NCBI RefSeq assembly: GCF_026914185.1
Contig: NC_070560.1
Coordinates: 93,501 to 157,500 of the forward strand
Direction of reading: 5' to 3'
DNA length: 64,000 nt
Source of the DNA: Puccinia triticina
Lineage: Eukaryota > Basidiomycota > Pucciniomycetes > Pucciniales > Pucciniaceae
The first letter of the stretch is position 1; each line of letters starts with the position of its first letter. Both the position numbers and the translations under genes were made by a program. The notes under the pieces are model-generated. The model was not told where the DNA came from. It saw nothing but the letters and a program-made list of their open reading frames with translations, and ran no database searches. Positions 1 through 10,978 of this stretch are shown here, piece after piece.

Positions 1-921
1 TGCCTGAGGCGGATCCACAGACTTCAGCACACCAGAACCACCACCCAGATAACCCCAGGATCACCACAAAAGAGCCTACTCTACTCCCAGTATACCTACC
101 GTCACAGGCGCCTAGGATATTGACAGTAAGTAACCTCTTTCACTGAACCTTGATTATCTCAGAGGTACAACTCTGTGTCTTGTTTGATCTGCCTTTTCTT
201 CTTGCTTTGCCTCCTCCTTGATCACAGGGCTGTCCCTTCTATTCTACAGGCCTTTGCCTCTATCTTGATCACAGGGCTGTCCCTTATAATCACTTGGCCT
301 TTGCCTCAAAATCTAGGTTGCAGGGCTGTCCCTCAGGTTTCCCATTAAGAACCTTGACTGTCCAGAGAGAAGTCTAAAAAACTGTGGCTGGATTAAACTT
401 ATCTAATCCAGATACCCTCCTGAGAGGAAGCTGTAGCACTTCTAGCACAGATTAGCAGCACTCTTCTGAAGAGTAGCATTGCCAGTGGACGTGCATTCCC
501 ACTAGAATAACCTAGTACTTCTCTTCTATCTTATCCTGCTTGGTTTCTTTCTCTCTCTTTCTCTTTTTCTCTTACAGTTGTATTTTCTTTATCCCAAGAA
601 ATCAAACTGTTGTCCCCCATTTCTTGTGTCCTGCTGTCACTATAGAGACTCAGGCTCACAATAAGCACCTTTGGCACCATGATATTTTTGACGGATGACC
701 CCCTCAAAATTATATGGCCCAGAAATGGGCCAAAATAAGTCAAAAACACAAGAAATGTAATTTGAGGCACGTGGTGTACACATCAGCTCACAATGGCCTC
801 TCATGGGCTTAACCCACCCGTGGGTATCACGGCAATTCCTTGGGGAGTCCACGGTTGAAGGAGCCGTGATCCACCCGTGGGCTTGACCTTCACGTCGGGA
901 TCACTGGGAGTCCACGGGGAT
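1..921. other. Repeat-derived DNA without a recognisable gene
   Basis: No gene is supported here. Around 225-340 a degenerate unit containing cagggctgtccct recurs three times, spaced by tggcctttgcctc-like text. At 780-920 the words ggagtccacgg and cacccgtggg recur. The short open frames are not supported by family resemblance or splice structure. The composition suggests remains of retroelement LTR or untranslated sequence, but no boundary could be set. Confidence 0.4.
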
Positions 922-1478
922 TGTTAGAGTTCAGAGTGCACAAAGGCAAACTAAGGTGGATAACTATGTACTTAGATCATATGTACATAGTTGTTTTAGC
1001 TTCCGTCAGTGACAGGTCCAAGACCTAACCCTGTCACTGCCGGGCACATACAGTCCGGCTCTTGCACGCCCGGGATCCTCTCTCTTTCCTCACCGAGATT
1101 GGATACCGGGATCGACACGTGGAGAGCTGACCGCCGCCGGACTGTACCGTGCAGTTTCCAAGCCTTTATAGGGATTCCACGCGGAGCCGAAAGCTGCCGT
1201 GGAATCCACGGGATGATCACGGGGTGGCCGCGTGATCCTCCCGGTGGTGACCCCGTATTTCCCTGGACCGAAAGCCGCTGGACCGACCTCGCGCACGGCT
1301 ACCACGTGAGTCCTCGTAGACTCCAAGTGATTTCCGACTCCCCGGGTGCAGGCCAGGGCCCAGAGTTGAACATTGGCTGCGCGTGGCTTAGGCTCCTTTG
1401 GGCTGCTTGGGCTTTTGTACATCTCGCTCGGACACAAGTACGTTGGACTCATCTCTACCTATTTTGTCGTGTGTAACA
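922..1478 (-). mobile_element. Probable solo LTR of a retrotransposon
   Basis: The 557-bp segment has 5-bp inverted ends TGTTA and TAACA with the TG...CA termini of LTRs. Read on the minus strand it starts TGTTACACACGAC and holds a TATA-like CTATAAAGG near 1170. Just outside its minus-strand start (1479-1492) is a G-rich tract resembling a polypurine tract, as expected beside a 3' LTR. No matching target duplication was found (gggat on one side, caacg on the other) and no internal element sequence follows, so it is a solo or truncated LTR. The open frames inside it are ignored. Confidence 0.5.
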
Positions 1479-1973
1479 CAACGCCCCCACCATATTCATG
1501 TTAAATGTACATAGGAAGCAATCGTGATTACATGGATACATACATCTTCACATCGCCCGACCCGTGCAGCCGTGAATGCAGCAATGGGGGTGAGGGGGCG
1601 TCTTTTCAAGTCGTCCTTCCAAGACTGGCACCTGTCTAAAGGAATACATTCATCTGCAGCCGTGCTAGGAGGTGGATTTTGCCCTCATGATGTGAGCCTA
1701 CGAGGACACATGGTAAATACATATTGATTGAATGTGATGAATTGAACTTCTGAAGACTTTGAATGCGAAGATCAGGTACAAAATGATCCTGTATTTCAGT
1801 ACCTCCGGCGTTGAGGCTTGTCGAGACCCATTTTGGACACCGTCAAAGCCTCTCGCATTTCACATAAAAGGGGGAACGGCATTTGCTTTACTCCTCCGTA
1901 TCCCACTTTCCACCCCCCAATCCACATTTCCAACCCAGCAACTTATCCCTCATTCAAACCGAAGTCCTTCATT

Positions 1974-3130
1974 ATGTTTTGCGCAAAACTCATTGTTTTA
2001 GCCTTGGCTCTTGTCGCGGGTAATGTCGCTGGAGCTGCCTCCGAAACTCAGCCCAAGCGCTCCCAATGTGCCTTGTGGAGGGCTAAATACAAGGGTCAAT
2101 CAACCACCCACCAGTCTGTCGTTGTCAAAGTGGTCGGTGATATTTCCACAGTAGTGCGCGCTAATATGAATTCTCTGAATTTGAGCTTAAAATCTTCCTC
2201 GATTTATTTTTATCATAGATGAAACCGCGCATGACCCCTAAGACTCAAAAAGCTCAGCCACAAGATGCTGGTCTTAGACGCCGCAACACCCCCCCTCACG
2301 AGATGGTATGTTACATATGACTTCCATCGCTCACCAGATCTCCGGGCAAACTATCTGACCAGTCGTTTCGCGGCCAATTGTTTTGTAGGGTATGGACATT
2401 GCGGGCGGTCCACACTCAGTGAGTAGTATTTGGTTTGCTGCTCAAAATCAGATCAGAGAAGCAAAATTAATCGTATTCTATTGCGCTATTTAGGTTTGTG
2501 ACCCAGAGCGCGGTTACGATACCAAAAAAATAACAGGTGCTTGTCTCTGGACTGGACAACGTCAGTCACCCGAGTTCACAAAGGACGGCTATTACCCAGG
2601 TTGGGTTAACGGGTAAGTAGCAGATTCATAGCACAAAGTCAAAACAAGATTAAGCTGACACGTGTCATGTTCTCATAGTGACCACAAAGAAAACTGCTAC
2701 AGAAAGCTGTAAGCAATAATCAGGACCGGCCCTTGAATCCGTCACACGCTTACTTAGTCTCTGTTTTGAACTACAGTTGGTTGAAACCCGACCAGGGACC
2801 AGTCGTCTATGCACCTGTTATCGATGGATGCGCCTTTGCCAATGAAGGACAAACTATCAGTGAGGATGATGGCTGTGCAACCATCTGGGTAACCCGAAAG
2901 GTGAGTAGCCTGGAAACCCTTGGGCCTGTGGCATATCTGGAGTCTCATCGATGATGCCGCCTTCCCTTTTATCCAGTTGTTCACTGCACTCGGCGGTAAA
3001 AAAGACCAACACAGTGTGTGGATCCACAGCTGGGACTTGTGAGTTTGATCCCTACCCTCGGATTCTGCCGGTTTGAAACTAACAACCCCTCCCAACATCC
3101 AGTGAGAAACATCAAGGCCCGGGTAACTAG
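1974..3130 (+). CDS. Small secreted cysteine-containing protein (candidate rust secretome member)
   Basis: Eight exons can be joined: 1974-2150, 2219-2305, 2389-2418, 2494-2612, 2679-2708, 2777-2900, 2977-3038 and 3103-3130. Every junction is GT-AG and phase-consistent, giving 218 aa. The first 21-23 residues form a signal peptide: MFCAKLIVLALALVAG, then small residues up to a likely cleavage after Ala. The mature part has six Cys (QCA, VCD, ACL, NCY, GCA, GCA) and is rich in Trp and Gly, with no membrane segment. A CATAAAAG box lies at 1863-1870, about 105 bp upstream of the ATG. I recognise no domain. Secretion and the Cys content fit an effector-like or wall-associated protein of a biotrophic fungus, but that is inference. 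Exon 1's donor (gtagtg) is the weakest junction. It was chosen because the commoner-looking gtgata donor would bring a stop into frame. Confidence 0.83.
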
Positions 3131-3702
3131 AACGACCATGGTCCCACCGCTTCTTGTGGCCGCCTCGCAAGAATTTCAATGACACCATACGATTGACTAC
3201 TTAATCTGAGAAAACCACCTGTTTTCTCGATATTATTATCTATCTATTCCTTGTTGAACGTTCTTCCTATGGGCCAATTAATAAATACATGGACTCAGTT
3301 TTTCCCATTATTGCTAGTTGCGCAACATGACTGTTTTGCAAGTGAGACATCATCTACCGTCTGGTAGTATGAACGAAGCTATAGCATTGCTTCTGAAATT
3401 GATTGGGTGTATTCATCCAAGTACATCAGTCTCCCTTGGCGGTGTTTACATCTAGTGAACGAATAGAAATGACTTTGATGAAAATTGTCCCACTTCGCAC
3501 TTAAAGAAATGCCTCTCCCGAGGTGATCTACGGCTATGAAGTGGTGTTCAAAGCGGTTAAAGTGGGTTCCGTACCCGGTTCGGAAGCTTGTTAAGTCACT
3601 GTGCTGGGCGAGGACACAGGGACATGGATCCGTGCGATCTGCGACCGCAGAGGTCAATCTAGACCCGAGAAGTGTAGGCTCTAGATTGATTCTGGGGAGC
3701 CC
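3131..3702. other. Intergenic, no gene seen
   Basis: This is the 3' flank of the secreted-protein gene running up to the gypsy LTR. No coding sequence, RNA gene or clear repeat was seen. The last four bases, gccc (3699-3702), are the left copy of the gypsy target duplication. Confidence 0.5.
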
Positions 3703-4019
3703 TGTAGTCGGGCAGGCTACAAGGCTATGAAAATGGGCCTGCGGCGGAGCAAAGCTACACGCGGCTAAATGACAAAGAAGAGGTGTCTGGATTTCCAACG
3801 ACAGGGGATGGATGCGGGAAACAGACATACAAGAGAGGCCCTTTTATAAGGGCCGACAATGGAAAAGAGAACCAAACAACAAAAAGAAAACGATGAATGA
3901 TAATTCAACGGTACAGACAATATGGGCGTGTACAGGTCACGCCTTGTCTGAGAAAAGAAAGAAGAAACGAAACCAACAACCCTTTGCGTGCAGTACGCAG
4001 GGGCTTCGGCACCTCTAAC
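3703..4019 (-). repeat. Gypsy 3' LTR, distal part (split by KDZ)
   Basis: This matches 20352-20645 of the 5' LTR almost base for base, except for an extra 20 bp near 3753 and isolated changes. It ends in cctctaac (4012-4019), which is the left copy of the KDZ 8-bp target duplication. The short open frames here are LTR sequence that recurs identically at 20441-20647. Confidence 0.92.
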
Positions 4020-4137
4020 CACCCGAGACAACACGATTTCAACTACTCAGTAGCCAGGCTCAGAAAAATTCAGAGGCTACTGAGTAGCTGAAATGCGGCT
4101 TCACGCAACCTCACTCAGACGCGCGCTACCTCACCCC
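4020..4137 (+). repeat. KDZ left terminal inverted repeat
   Basis: The 118-bp TIR matches 14849-14966 inverted with one mismatch (t/a in the AT loop). Inside it the words ctactcagtagcc and ggctactgagtag form a second inverted repeat around a loop of about 23 nt, and ctactcagtag is itself palindromic. Each transposon end can therefore fold into a hairpin, a plausible transposase-binding architecture (inference). Confidence 0.96.
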
Positions 4138-4622
4138 CTCACTTGTGCACTTGTAAGACTTTAATATAATAACACTTCCGAGACCCTTACAAGCTCGGCA
4201 GAACCTCAAGTCCGGTAAACCTTTCTTTTTGGACTTTGACATATATGAGCATGTAACTACATACACATATGAGTAACAACCTACCGGTGCCAGCTGCAAA
4301 ATATCAGAGATCAACCCCCGAGCCCCGTACCCGGAGCGGGAGCCCTGAGAGCTCTTGCCCACCCGTGATAAATCTTTCTCAGAGCAACACTGCTCCAACT
4401 CTAGCAATCGAACTTCAACTGACCAAATACACGCACTGATTCAACAGCATCAAAACTTTTGATTCTCAACCTCTCTCAAATCATCACTTGGCAAGCAGCT
4501 GTTGGGTTTGGATCACAATTTTCCTTATTTAGAACCCGTTCCTATTAAAGAAGAGTCAGCTAACTACTTCTTCTATTTCTTGATATTTTCTGTTTGTCAA
4601 GGCTTATTTATCATCAGAAACC
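4138..4622 (+). promoter_or_regulatory. Subterminal region and presumed promoter/5' UTR of the cargo gene
   Basis: This is the non-coding stretch between the left TIR and the cargo ATG. It is AT-rich just upstream of the start, and the ATG context (gaaaccATG) is good. No clear TATA box is near the start. A short minus-strand open frame here is not supported. Confidence 0.4.
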
Positions 4623-7124
4623 ATGAACAACATGTACGGCTACCCTACTTCGAATGGGCTGGAGCGGACCTCTCCGCATGATGGATATTTGAACCCCCGC
4701 AACAACTTCACTCCTCCAACCACGCGGTTCTCTGATATTCAACCAATTGATGATGGTTTGCAGCTCAACAGAAGCCTGTTATTCGATGGTAGCCAGCGGC
4801 TCAATACCGGATTGAATTTGAATGACGGCTTACAGCTTGGTGGCAGTCAGCAATACGCTGGTGTTCAACAGTTTGGCAGTGGTCAACAATTTAGCGGTCG
4901 AGGTCAACACTTCAGCGGCGGCGGTCAACAATTTGGTGGTGGCAGCGGCGGTCAACAGTTCAGTGGTGGTGGACAACAGTTCGATGATGGACAACAATTT
5001 TTCAGTGGTGGCGGACAACAATTCAGCGGCGGCGGACAACAATTCAGCGGCGGCGGACAACAATTCAGCGGCGGCGGACAACAATTCAGCAGCGGCGGAC
5101 AACACTTCAGCGGCGCCGGTCAACAATCCAGTGTTGGTGGCCAAGAATTTGGCCATGGTGGTCAGCAATCTCATTCCAGCCATGGAGGCCAGCAGAACGA
5201 CTCCGATGTGATGAATCCTGCCCCACAAACCTCGGCTCTTCTGCCCCCTCACTTTCCCGCCTCCACCATTGCAACCGGTCCCCGAAAGCGCAAGAGAACT
5301 AACCGCTCCACCGTCTCAGCTGCTGTCCCTGAAAGTACTCCCCCTGTGCCCACACCATCAGCACCAATTGTTAACACAAACGCAGCCAACTCAACCACGC
5401 CAGCTACCACTGTAACCCAGTCTCAATCAATCAATCGATTCCTTGCAGACGTTAATCAACAAGTTGAAGACCGAGAGCCAGAGGAGGAAGTCGACTATCG
5501 TCAAAAGACAGCAGATGAACTTCGAGGGATTTCAAAGGATAAGTCCAAGAAACACATGACAAATTCAGATGTTGAAGTGTTTCTGGAGTTTTACCTTACC
5601 CAACATAAAGACTTAGCTCTCCTAGCTATTGAACGGCGAGTCTCTGTTGAGATGGTCGAGAAGCTCTTGTTAGTCTATCTTTTTTCCATTGACAATTCAT
5701 AAGTAAATTGACTTGTTATTATCTGATTCTTCCAGGGGAAGAAAACAATCCCTTCGAGCTGCAACCATCTGGAATAACTTCATGAAGACACCCATTGCAC
5801 AAGCAATATTCAAAGAAAGTGAGAGGAGGCCCTATTAATCTTCAATTGAAACAGGCTAACTTGTATGATTCAGGCGGCAAGGGTGTTAAGGACAAAGAAG
5901 CGATGGGGAAGCTTTCTGCGATGTGGGACGCAATGACACTTGATGAGAAGAGGGCCTTTGCAACCAATCCAACAGTCGGACCAGATCAAGATGCGGCATC
6001 GGAATCCAATCCAACTGGGGCGGCCGTTGTTGATACTACAACAACTGGCAACAATCCTCAAGAAACCACTACGACAGATTTGGTTCCTACACCTCGAGTT
6101 CCGACTGTTGGCGGCTTACGGGTCTGCTCAAAGTCCTTGAAGGCAGCTCACTCACGTGTTGATAAGTGGATGACCGAGTGGCAGGCCAAAGTAAGTGCCG
6201 CCTCATTTAATCAGATGTTCTTCTACCCTCCACTGACATTATATGAACATAGGCGGTCCATGTGGCCAAGAGCTCTCACTGTGAATTTGTCCTGATAGGC
6301 ATATCCAACCACCTCTCGGCACACAACTTCCAATTTACTCGCAGTACACCTGGAGCTGCGCCATTTTCCAAACAGATCGAGCATGCAGATGGACTGCAAA
6401 GCTACCAGAATCGACTTCAAGCATTTCTTTCTGGGTTCCGAATCAACAACATTCCAGCCCTTGTAAACAAGGCAAAGATTCGTAAGCTTATCAGCTGGTC
6501 ACCCCCATCGATTTCTATTCTAACTGATGTGGTCAATTTTCACACTTTAGCACTTGCTCGTGAAGCTGCTACCAACCTGCGAACTCGTCTTGGATCTTTT
6601 GTTGGTAAGCCAATTCAGATAAATTCAAGCGACAAACCCTTGGTTATCTCATGTAACTGATATTCCCATACCTAGCTGAAGAAACCAATGGCTTGAAACA
6701 GTCTTGGAGCTGGGGTGACTGTGACAGTCAACTTGGTGCAATCGGTTTCAAGCTTGTCTTTCTTCCTGGTGCCAAGTCCAACCCAATATGGCTCAAGACT
6801 CTGAGCCGCGAACTCAAAGGTCCTATGATCACACTGATTAATCACGACCTCGATCAGAACCTCATTCGTGTAGTGGCCGATCAAGATGCATTGCTTGGCG
6901 TGGTTCCTCGTCGCAAGAAGAATCTTCCAAAGAAGCAACCACCTCGCACCACTGATGATACCAACAGCGAACTGGGAGCCCCGACCACCTCCGCCAACTC
7001 CACAACCAACCAACCCAAACGTAAGCGATTAACAACTTCAGGGTCACGCCATCGCGCTCGAACCCCGCTCACTGCGGCTGAGAAGGCCTTGGATGATTCA
7101 GACGATGAAGGCGAAGACGAATGA
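4623..7124 (+). CDS. KDZ cargo gene: 748-aa Gln/Gly-repeat protein with a possible HMG-like segment
   Basis: Five exons join in phase: 4623-5668, 5736-5818, 5874-6190, 6253-6604 and 6676-7124. The N-terminal third is low-complexity, with many copies of a QQFSGGG heptad (21-bp repeats, about 4870-5110). A basic patch KRKRTNRS follows near residue 222, then a conserved-looking acidic/helical block. Around residues 350-405 the spacing WNNFMKTPI ... LSAMWDAMTLDEKRAF resembles an HMG-box-like fold (inference). The C-terminus is basic then acidic (KRKRL ... DDEGEDE). It lies just inside the left TIR, transcribed inward, and is probably nuclear. I do not recognise the family and cannot say whether it aids transposition or is a regulator. 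All junctions are GT-AG. Confidence 0.8.
4861..5115 (+). repeat. 21-bp coding tandem repeat (QQFSGGG)
   Basis: Imperfect to perfect copies of a 21-bp unit (ggacaacaattcagcggcgg plus c) encode QQFSGGG. The best copies are at 5010-5100, where at least four are nearly identical. The long antisense open frames over this region are artefacts of the repeat. Confidence 0.9.
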
Positions 7125-7383
7125 ATGAATTCTACAAGCTCTGTGCTCTGAGTTTTTTTGCTGTTCACTTGCGGCTTGACCGAGATTGCCTCCCTGCTCT
7201 CATTGTGTCATTTGCTTGTTGCCTTGTTGATCGCAGAACCATTACCAATTGATATACAATACATAAGTCCCTAAGTATGACATGCCACTCGATTTGATAC
7301 ATGTACTTCCCTTATGAGCTTCGGGGGATCCGGGGCCCCGAGATGTGAAAGCCAACACCGAGTTCCATTAGCCCTAACTTCCT

Positions 7384-7583
7384 ACATTGCCCTAACCACC
7401 GGCAAAAAGACCTACATGGCATTCGCTGCAAGACCTAGCGCGGTCCGCAGCAGGCCGCACATGGTCCGTACCCGGTGAAAACATTGCCCTAGCCCTAACC
7501 ACCGGCGAAAAGACCTACATGGCATTCGCTGCAAGACCTAGCGCGGTCCGCAGCAGGCCGCACATGGTCCGTACCCGGTGAAA
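7384..7583. repeat. Tandem duplication of about 100 bp
   Basis: The unit at 7384-7480 is repeated at 7481-7583. The second copy differs by a 6-bp insertion (agccct) and one substitution. Both contain tagcgcggtccgcagcaggc and end cccggtgaaa. The high identity indicates a recent duplication inside the KDZ element. Confidence 0.92.
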
Positions 7584-7770
7584 CCATGGGGGACCACTCT
7601 CATCGAGTCAGCCACATCCCAACGCATCCTACCACCACCCCCTGCCATACGGATACCGCCCCAGCTCTTCCTCTGACCATCAACATCCACCCGATCGGTG
7701 GCTTGGTCGCTCCATCTCCATCTCGTTGCACTGGCTTCTTTGGATAGGCAAGTCCCTGTTCACTCCCTTC

Positions 7771-7846
7771 TCCTCCCCTCCCCAGCTAGGTGTACGACTC
7801 TGCAACCCTCCTCCCCTCCCCAGCTAGGTGTACGACCCTGCAACCA
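7771..7846. repeat. 38-bp direct duplication
   Basis: The segment containing cccagctaggtgtacgac occurs twice in tandem with one base difference (actctg versus accctg). Confidence 0.85.
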
Positions 7847-8510
7847 CAATTCACACTCGGCTCTCCCAAAGCCCATTTATTGCATGTACTCCTCTGACCT
7901 TCTTCTTGACCATCAGTATGTACTCGATTGATTCCTCGTTCGCTCCATCTCCATCTCCATCTCGTCGCGCTGGATTCCTTTGGATATGGTCAGAAACCCA
8001 GGCAGGTCCCTTTTACGGCTGTCTAATCCTCGGAGTGCACTTGCTTCAGTATTAGCTTCATCGCGGTGTGACTTTCACCCAACTGATATTCCTTTTTTAC
8101 ATCATGTTTTACGCATTAATTCTAGTGATCACCAGAGTTTCTAGATCTGCAGGTCACCGCTCTCGCTCGCTTCCTCTCATGTACATTATCGGTGCTAATG
8201 AGGCACCAATTCTGCGTCAGCCCCGAACAAAATGACTGCCTCCTGGTTGACTGAATTTTGGTGTATGTTGGTCTATGTGTTGCGTCGATATCTTGTGTAG
8301 AGATACTACTGTTAAATGTAATATATAGTCATCTGTACTGCGCTGTGTTTGGCTTCTGCAACCAGTTTTTTGTGTTTTAAATCGTCTCAGAGGCCTTGAA
8401 TTGGCAAAATGCATGAAAGTGTTGTTATGCTTTTGATTTGAAGGGAATCCAAATGATTGAAACATACCTACCTACGAATGATTGAAATCATCACTATTTA
8501 CCTAACTTAA

Positions 8511-8580
8511 CACAAGTCCCCCCTGGTGGGAGCGCTGTGGCTGGCGGCGAAGCCGCCCCTCCCGCAGGGAGGGACTTGTG
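8511..8580. repeat. GC-rich foldback hairpin of a dispersed repeat
   Basis: cacaagtcccccct pairs with agggagggacttgtg over about 22 bp, with an inner ggcggcgaagccgcc hairpin at 8543-8557. A relative lies at 27599-27711 next to the kinesin gene. In that copy the hairpin is directly joined to a cctccgtccgggaggct segment matching 8968-9029. The copy here therefore looks split by about 390 bp of other sequence. Confidence 0.75.
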
Positions 8581-9489
8581 CATTATCCCAAATTTTACGC
8601 GGGAGCAGAAAGTTCATTTGGCTGAGAGGTTTTTAAAAATTTTATAGCTCCTCCCCCAGCCTCTCCACCAATATGCCCTATCTGTACCCTATGCTACTTT
8701 TCTTTCTCTACATTTTGGTCTACTCAGATTTTTTCTATCTCAATCTGTTGACCTTTTCAAAAGATCAAAAATGCACAAGTCTTCCAAATGAGGCTCCACT
8801 TGTTTGGGACTCCAGGAGTTGTTTTTCTGGCTACAAGATAGATAAGTGGCTCAAATTCCTTGCAAGAACAGAACCTACAGCTCTGTGTATTCAGTTTTTC
8901 TATATTGGTTGGGATTTTTAGTGTAGCAGATCCTTTCTGCTCCTGCTTAAATCAAGACATAACTCATAAGCCTCTCCTGCGGAGAGCCCTCCGGGCGGGG
9001 TTCCCCGGACCCTCCGTTCAAGAGGCTTAGTTAAGCTAGACTATTTACAAAAGATCAAAACATCCTAATCTAATGGTGACTGACAGAGCTGTTTGACGCA
9101 GCATCAAGCTGTGTCCTGACCTGTGGAAAATAGAGCATGAGAGCTTTAACAGTGAAGTACTTTCTATCTATGAGATAAACAGATCAATGGAACACTACAG
9201 GAATGTTTTTAAAAGAAATGAGGAATGTCTTTAAAAGAAATGATTACCACAAGTCTTGGTTGGGAAACATTTAGGATTAGGACATACTTCATGAATCTGG
9301 CCCATGTTTTGTTTGAAGCCATTGTTATTTTTCTAAATAAGTATCCAAACCACAGGGCCAATGTAAATAGTTATTTTAATTTAAATGTATTCCAACTACT
9401 CTCACCCTCTAGTTGATGGTGTCAGTTTCAAATTGGAAGTATTAGCATTGAATTTTCCTGCATGGGGTTGATTGATCTTGTAACAGCTA

Positions 9490-9781
9490 TTGGTGCAAGA
9501 GCATTATAATATTCACAACATTTTTGGTAAATATTTCTGTGTACTATTTTAGAAATGTTGCTCTAATTTGAGTGTTTGGGTGTACATATTTTCTTCACCT
9601 TGGAGTTTTATGATTTTATGATTTTGTGAAACTCAAATTTGAACACCCTAATGGCTCAAGAGCATTAAGCTATGTAGTTGAATGATTTCAATTTTCAAAG
9701 CATGGAATATTTTTGAGAATTTGATTACACAATATTATATGCTTTGGAATCCTTCAAATATATTAATGCTCTTGTGCCCAA
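9490..9781. mobile_element. TA-flanked MITE (mariner/Stowaway-like)
   Basis: The 292-bp AT-rich element has imperfect inverted ends of about 22 bp (TTGGTGCAAGAGCATTATAA and, inverted from the right, TTGGGCACAAGAGCATTAAT). TA lies directly outside each end (9488-9489 and 9782-9783). It has no coding capacity. A TA duplication suggests mobilisation by a Tc1/mariner-type transposase. A third internal copy of caagagcatta lies near 9657. Confidence 0.65.
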
Positions 9782-10153
9782 TATAGATTTTACCCATTGC
9801 TGAAGATTATGGCACTCTATCTAATGTTACACTGTTATACATATGGTGGATTGATATTGACATAGCTATTGAGGTTCATGCAATGTTCCAAGAGAACCTA
9901 GGTAGGTAAGTGATACCACAACATTAAAATCATCATTTGAAAGTTTTATGATTTTATGATTTTATGTAAAGAAAAACTTATGATTTCCACTTTTAACACC
10001 TTAATTGATAGCTGTCACCAGAACCAAAATTCAGGCAAAGTGCACACCATTACAAGAAAAACTCCGGAAACTTCCAGCAGTTGAAATGCAGAAGCTCAAA
10101 GGAAGCTTGAGATACTCAAGCCTTTCTCAAAAATTATTTCAACCAAGCTTCAA

Positions 10154-10190
10154 TGCACAGTCACTGTGCACATTGCACAGTGACTGTGCA
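10154..10190. repeat. Perfect 17-bp hairpin
   Basis: tgcacagtcactgtgca and its exact reverse complement are separated by the 3-nt loop cat. Each arm is itself almost palindromic. The function is unknown; a protein-binding site or foldback remnant is possible. Confidence 0.85.
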
Positions 10191-10255
10191 TGAAAGGGTA
10201 TGATGTGATCATCAGAAGTTACAATCCTGGTGCGGGTTGTGACAATATCAACTAA

Positions 10256-10318
10256 CCTTATGGATACTGCTAATTCAAACTAACCAGCCTTATGGATACT
10301 GCTAATTTAAACTGGCTG
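10256..10318. repeat. 32-bp tandem duplication
   Basis: ccttatggatactgctaatt occurs twice with a period of 32 bp and one base difference in the following text. Confidence 0.8.
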
Positions 10319-10747
10319 ATGATATGTGCCTACCAAAGGCTATACTTGATAGGAGCAGCACTTACCCAACAGCAATAAATCATGAGAACTTTCAACATTA
10401 GGCAAAAAGACATCATGAAACTTGGGAAGCCATATCATGTTTGGCACCCTTCAACTGGAATTTTATTTGACAGATGTAGAATCTTAGTGTTTCTTGGAGT
10501 GCAGGCAGTTTTAACTGCAAGCATTGACACATTTTGCGCATATCAGATTATGTGAAACATTAGAAAAATAAAAGACAAAATTGCCCTAAAACAGGTGCTT
10601 TTTGTAGGGCAGCTGCGTAGCCATTCCCCGTAGCCTTTCACCGTTGCCTACAGCAATCTGTGCAAAGTTTGCACATCATGGATTGGTCTCTTTCTTAGTG
10701 CCAGTCATTATATGCATCTCTGTTTTGAGTTTAACTTGGATTACAAT

Positions 10748-10816
10748 GGAGTTGAGGAAAAAAGATAAATGGAGTTGAGGAAAAAAGATAAATGGAGTTG
10801 AGGAAAAAAGATAAAT
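10748..10816. repeat. Three exact 23-bp tandem repeats
   Basis: The unit begins ggagttgaggaaaaaagata and occurs three times without a mismatch, about 160 bp downstream of the transposase stop codon (in its 3' flank). Confidence 0.93.
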
Positions 10817-10978
10817 CCAAAATCTGAAGGAGTTTTCTGTTACTCCGTATACTATAAGTTTACTGAAACTACCGTAAATTTTACAGCGTAGTTCAATAAC
10901 ACAAGATAGTCTGCCAGGAAGAGTGAAAGGTGTCTTTCTGATCGGCCCTGAGCTTAAGGAAGCGGCGGTAAGACATGA

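Larger units (their letters stand above)
7125..10978. other. KDZ internal non-coding region with nested small repeats
   Basis: No gene is supported in this 3.8 kb. It starts GC-rich with duplications (7384-7583, 7771-7846), then a strong GC hairpin (8511-8580) and its partner (8968-9029). From about 9050 to 10900 it is AT-rich and holds a TA-flanked MITE (9490-9781), a perfect hairpin (10154-10190) and short tandem repeats. The open frames here are short and lack splice or family support. Confidence 0.6.

Noticed and set aside
1009..1476. Open frames of 155 aa (plus) and 120 aa (minus)
   Set aside because: They lie inside the TG...CA segment interpreted as an LTR, have no family resemblance and overlap on both strands.
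3765..4091. Small proteins repeated at 3812-4018 and 20441-20647
   Set aside because: Non-coding LTR sequence present in both gypsy LTRs.
4822..5252. Alternative-frame proteins over the QQFSGGG region
   Set aside because: Low-complexity shadows produced by the 21-bp repeat in other frames.
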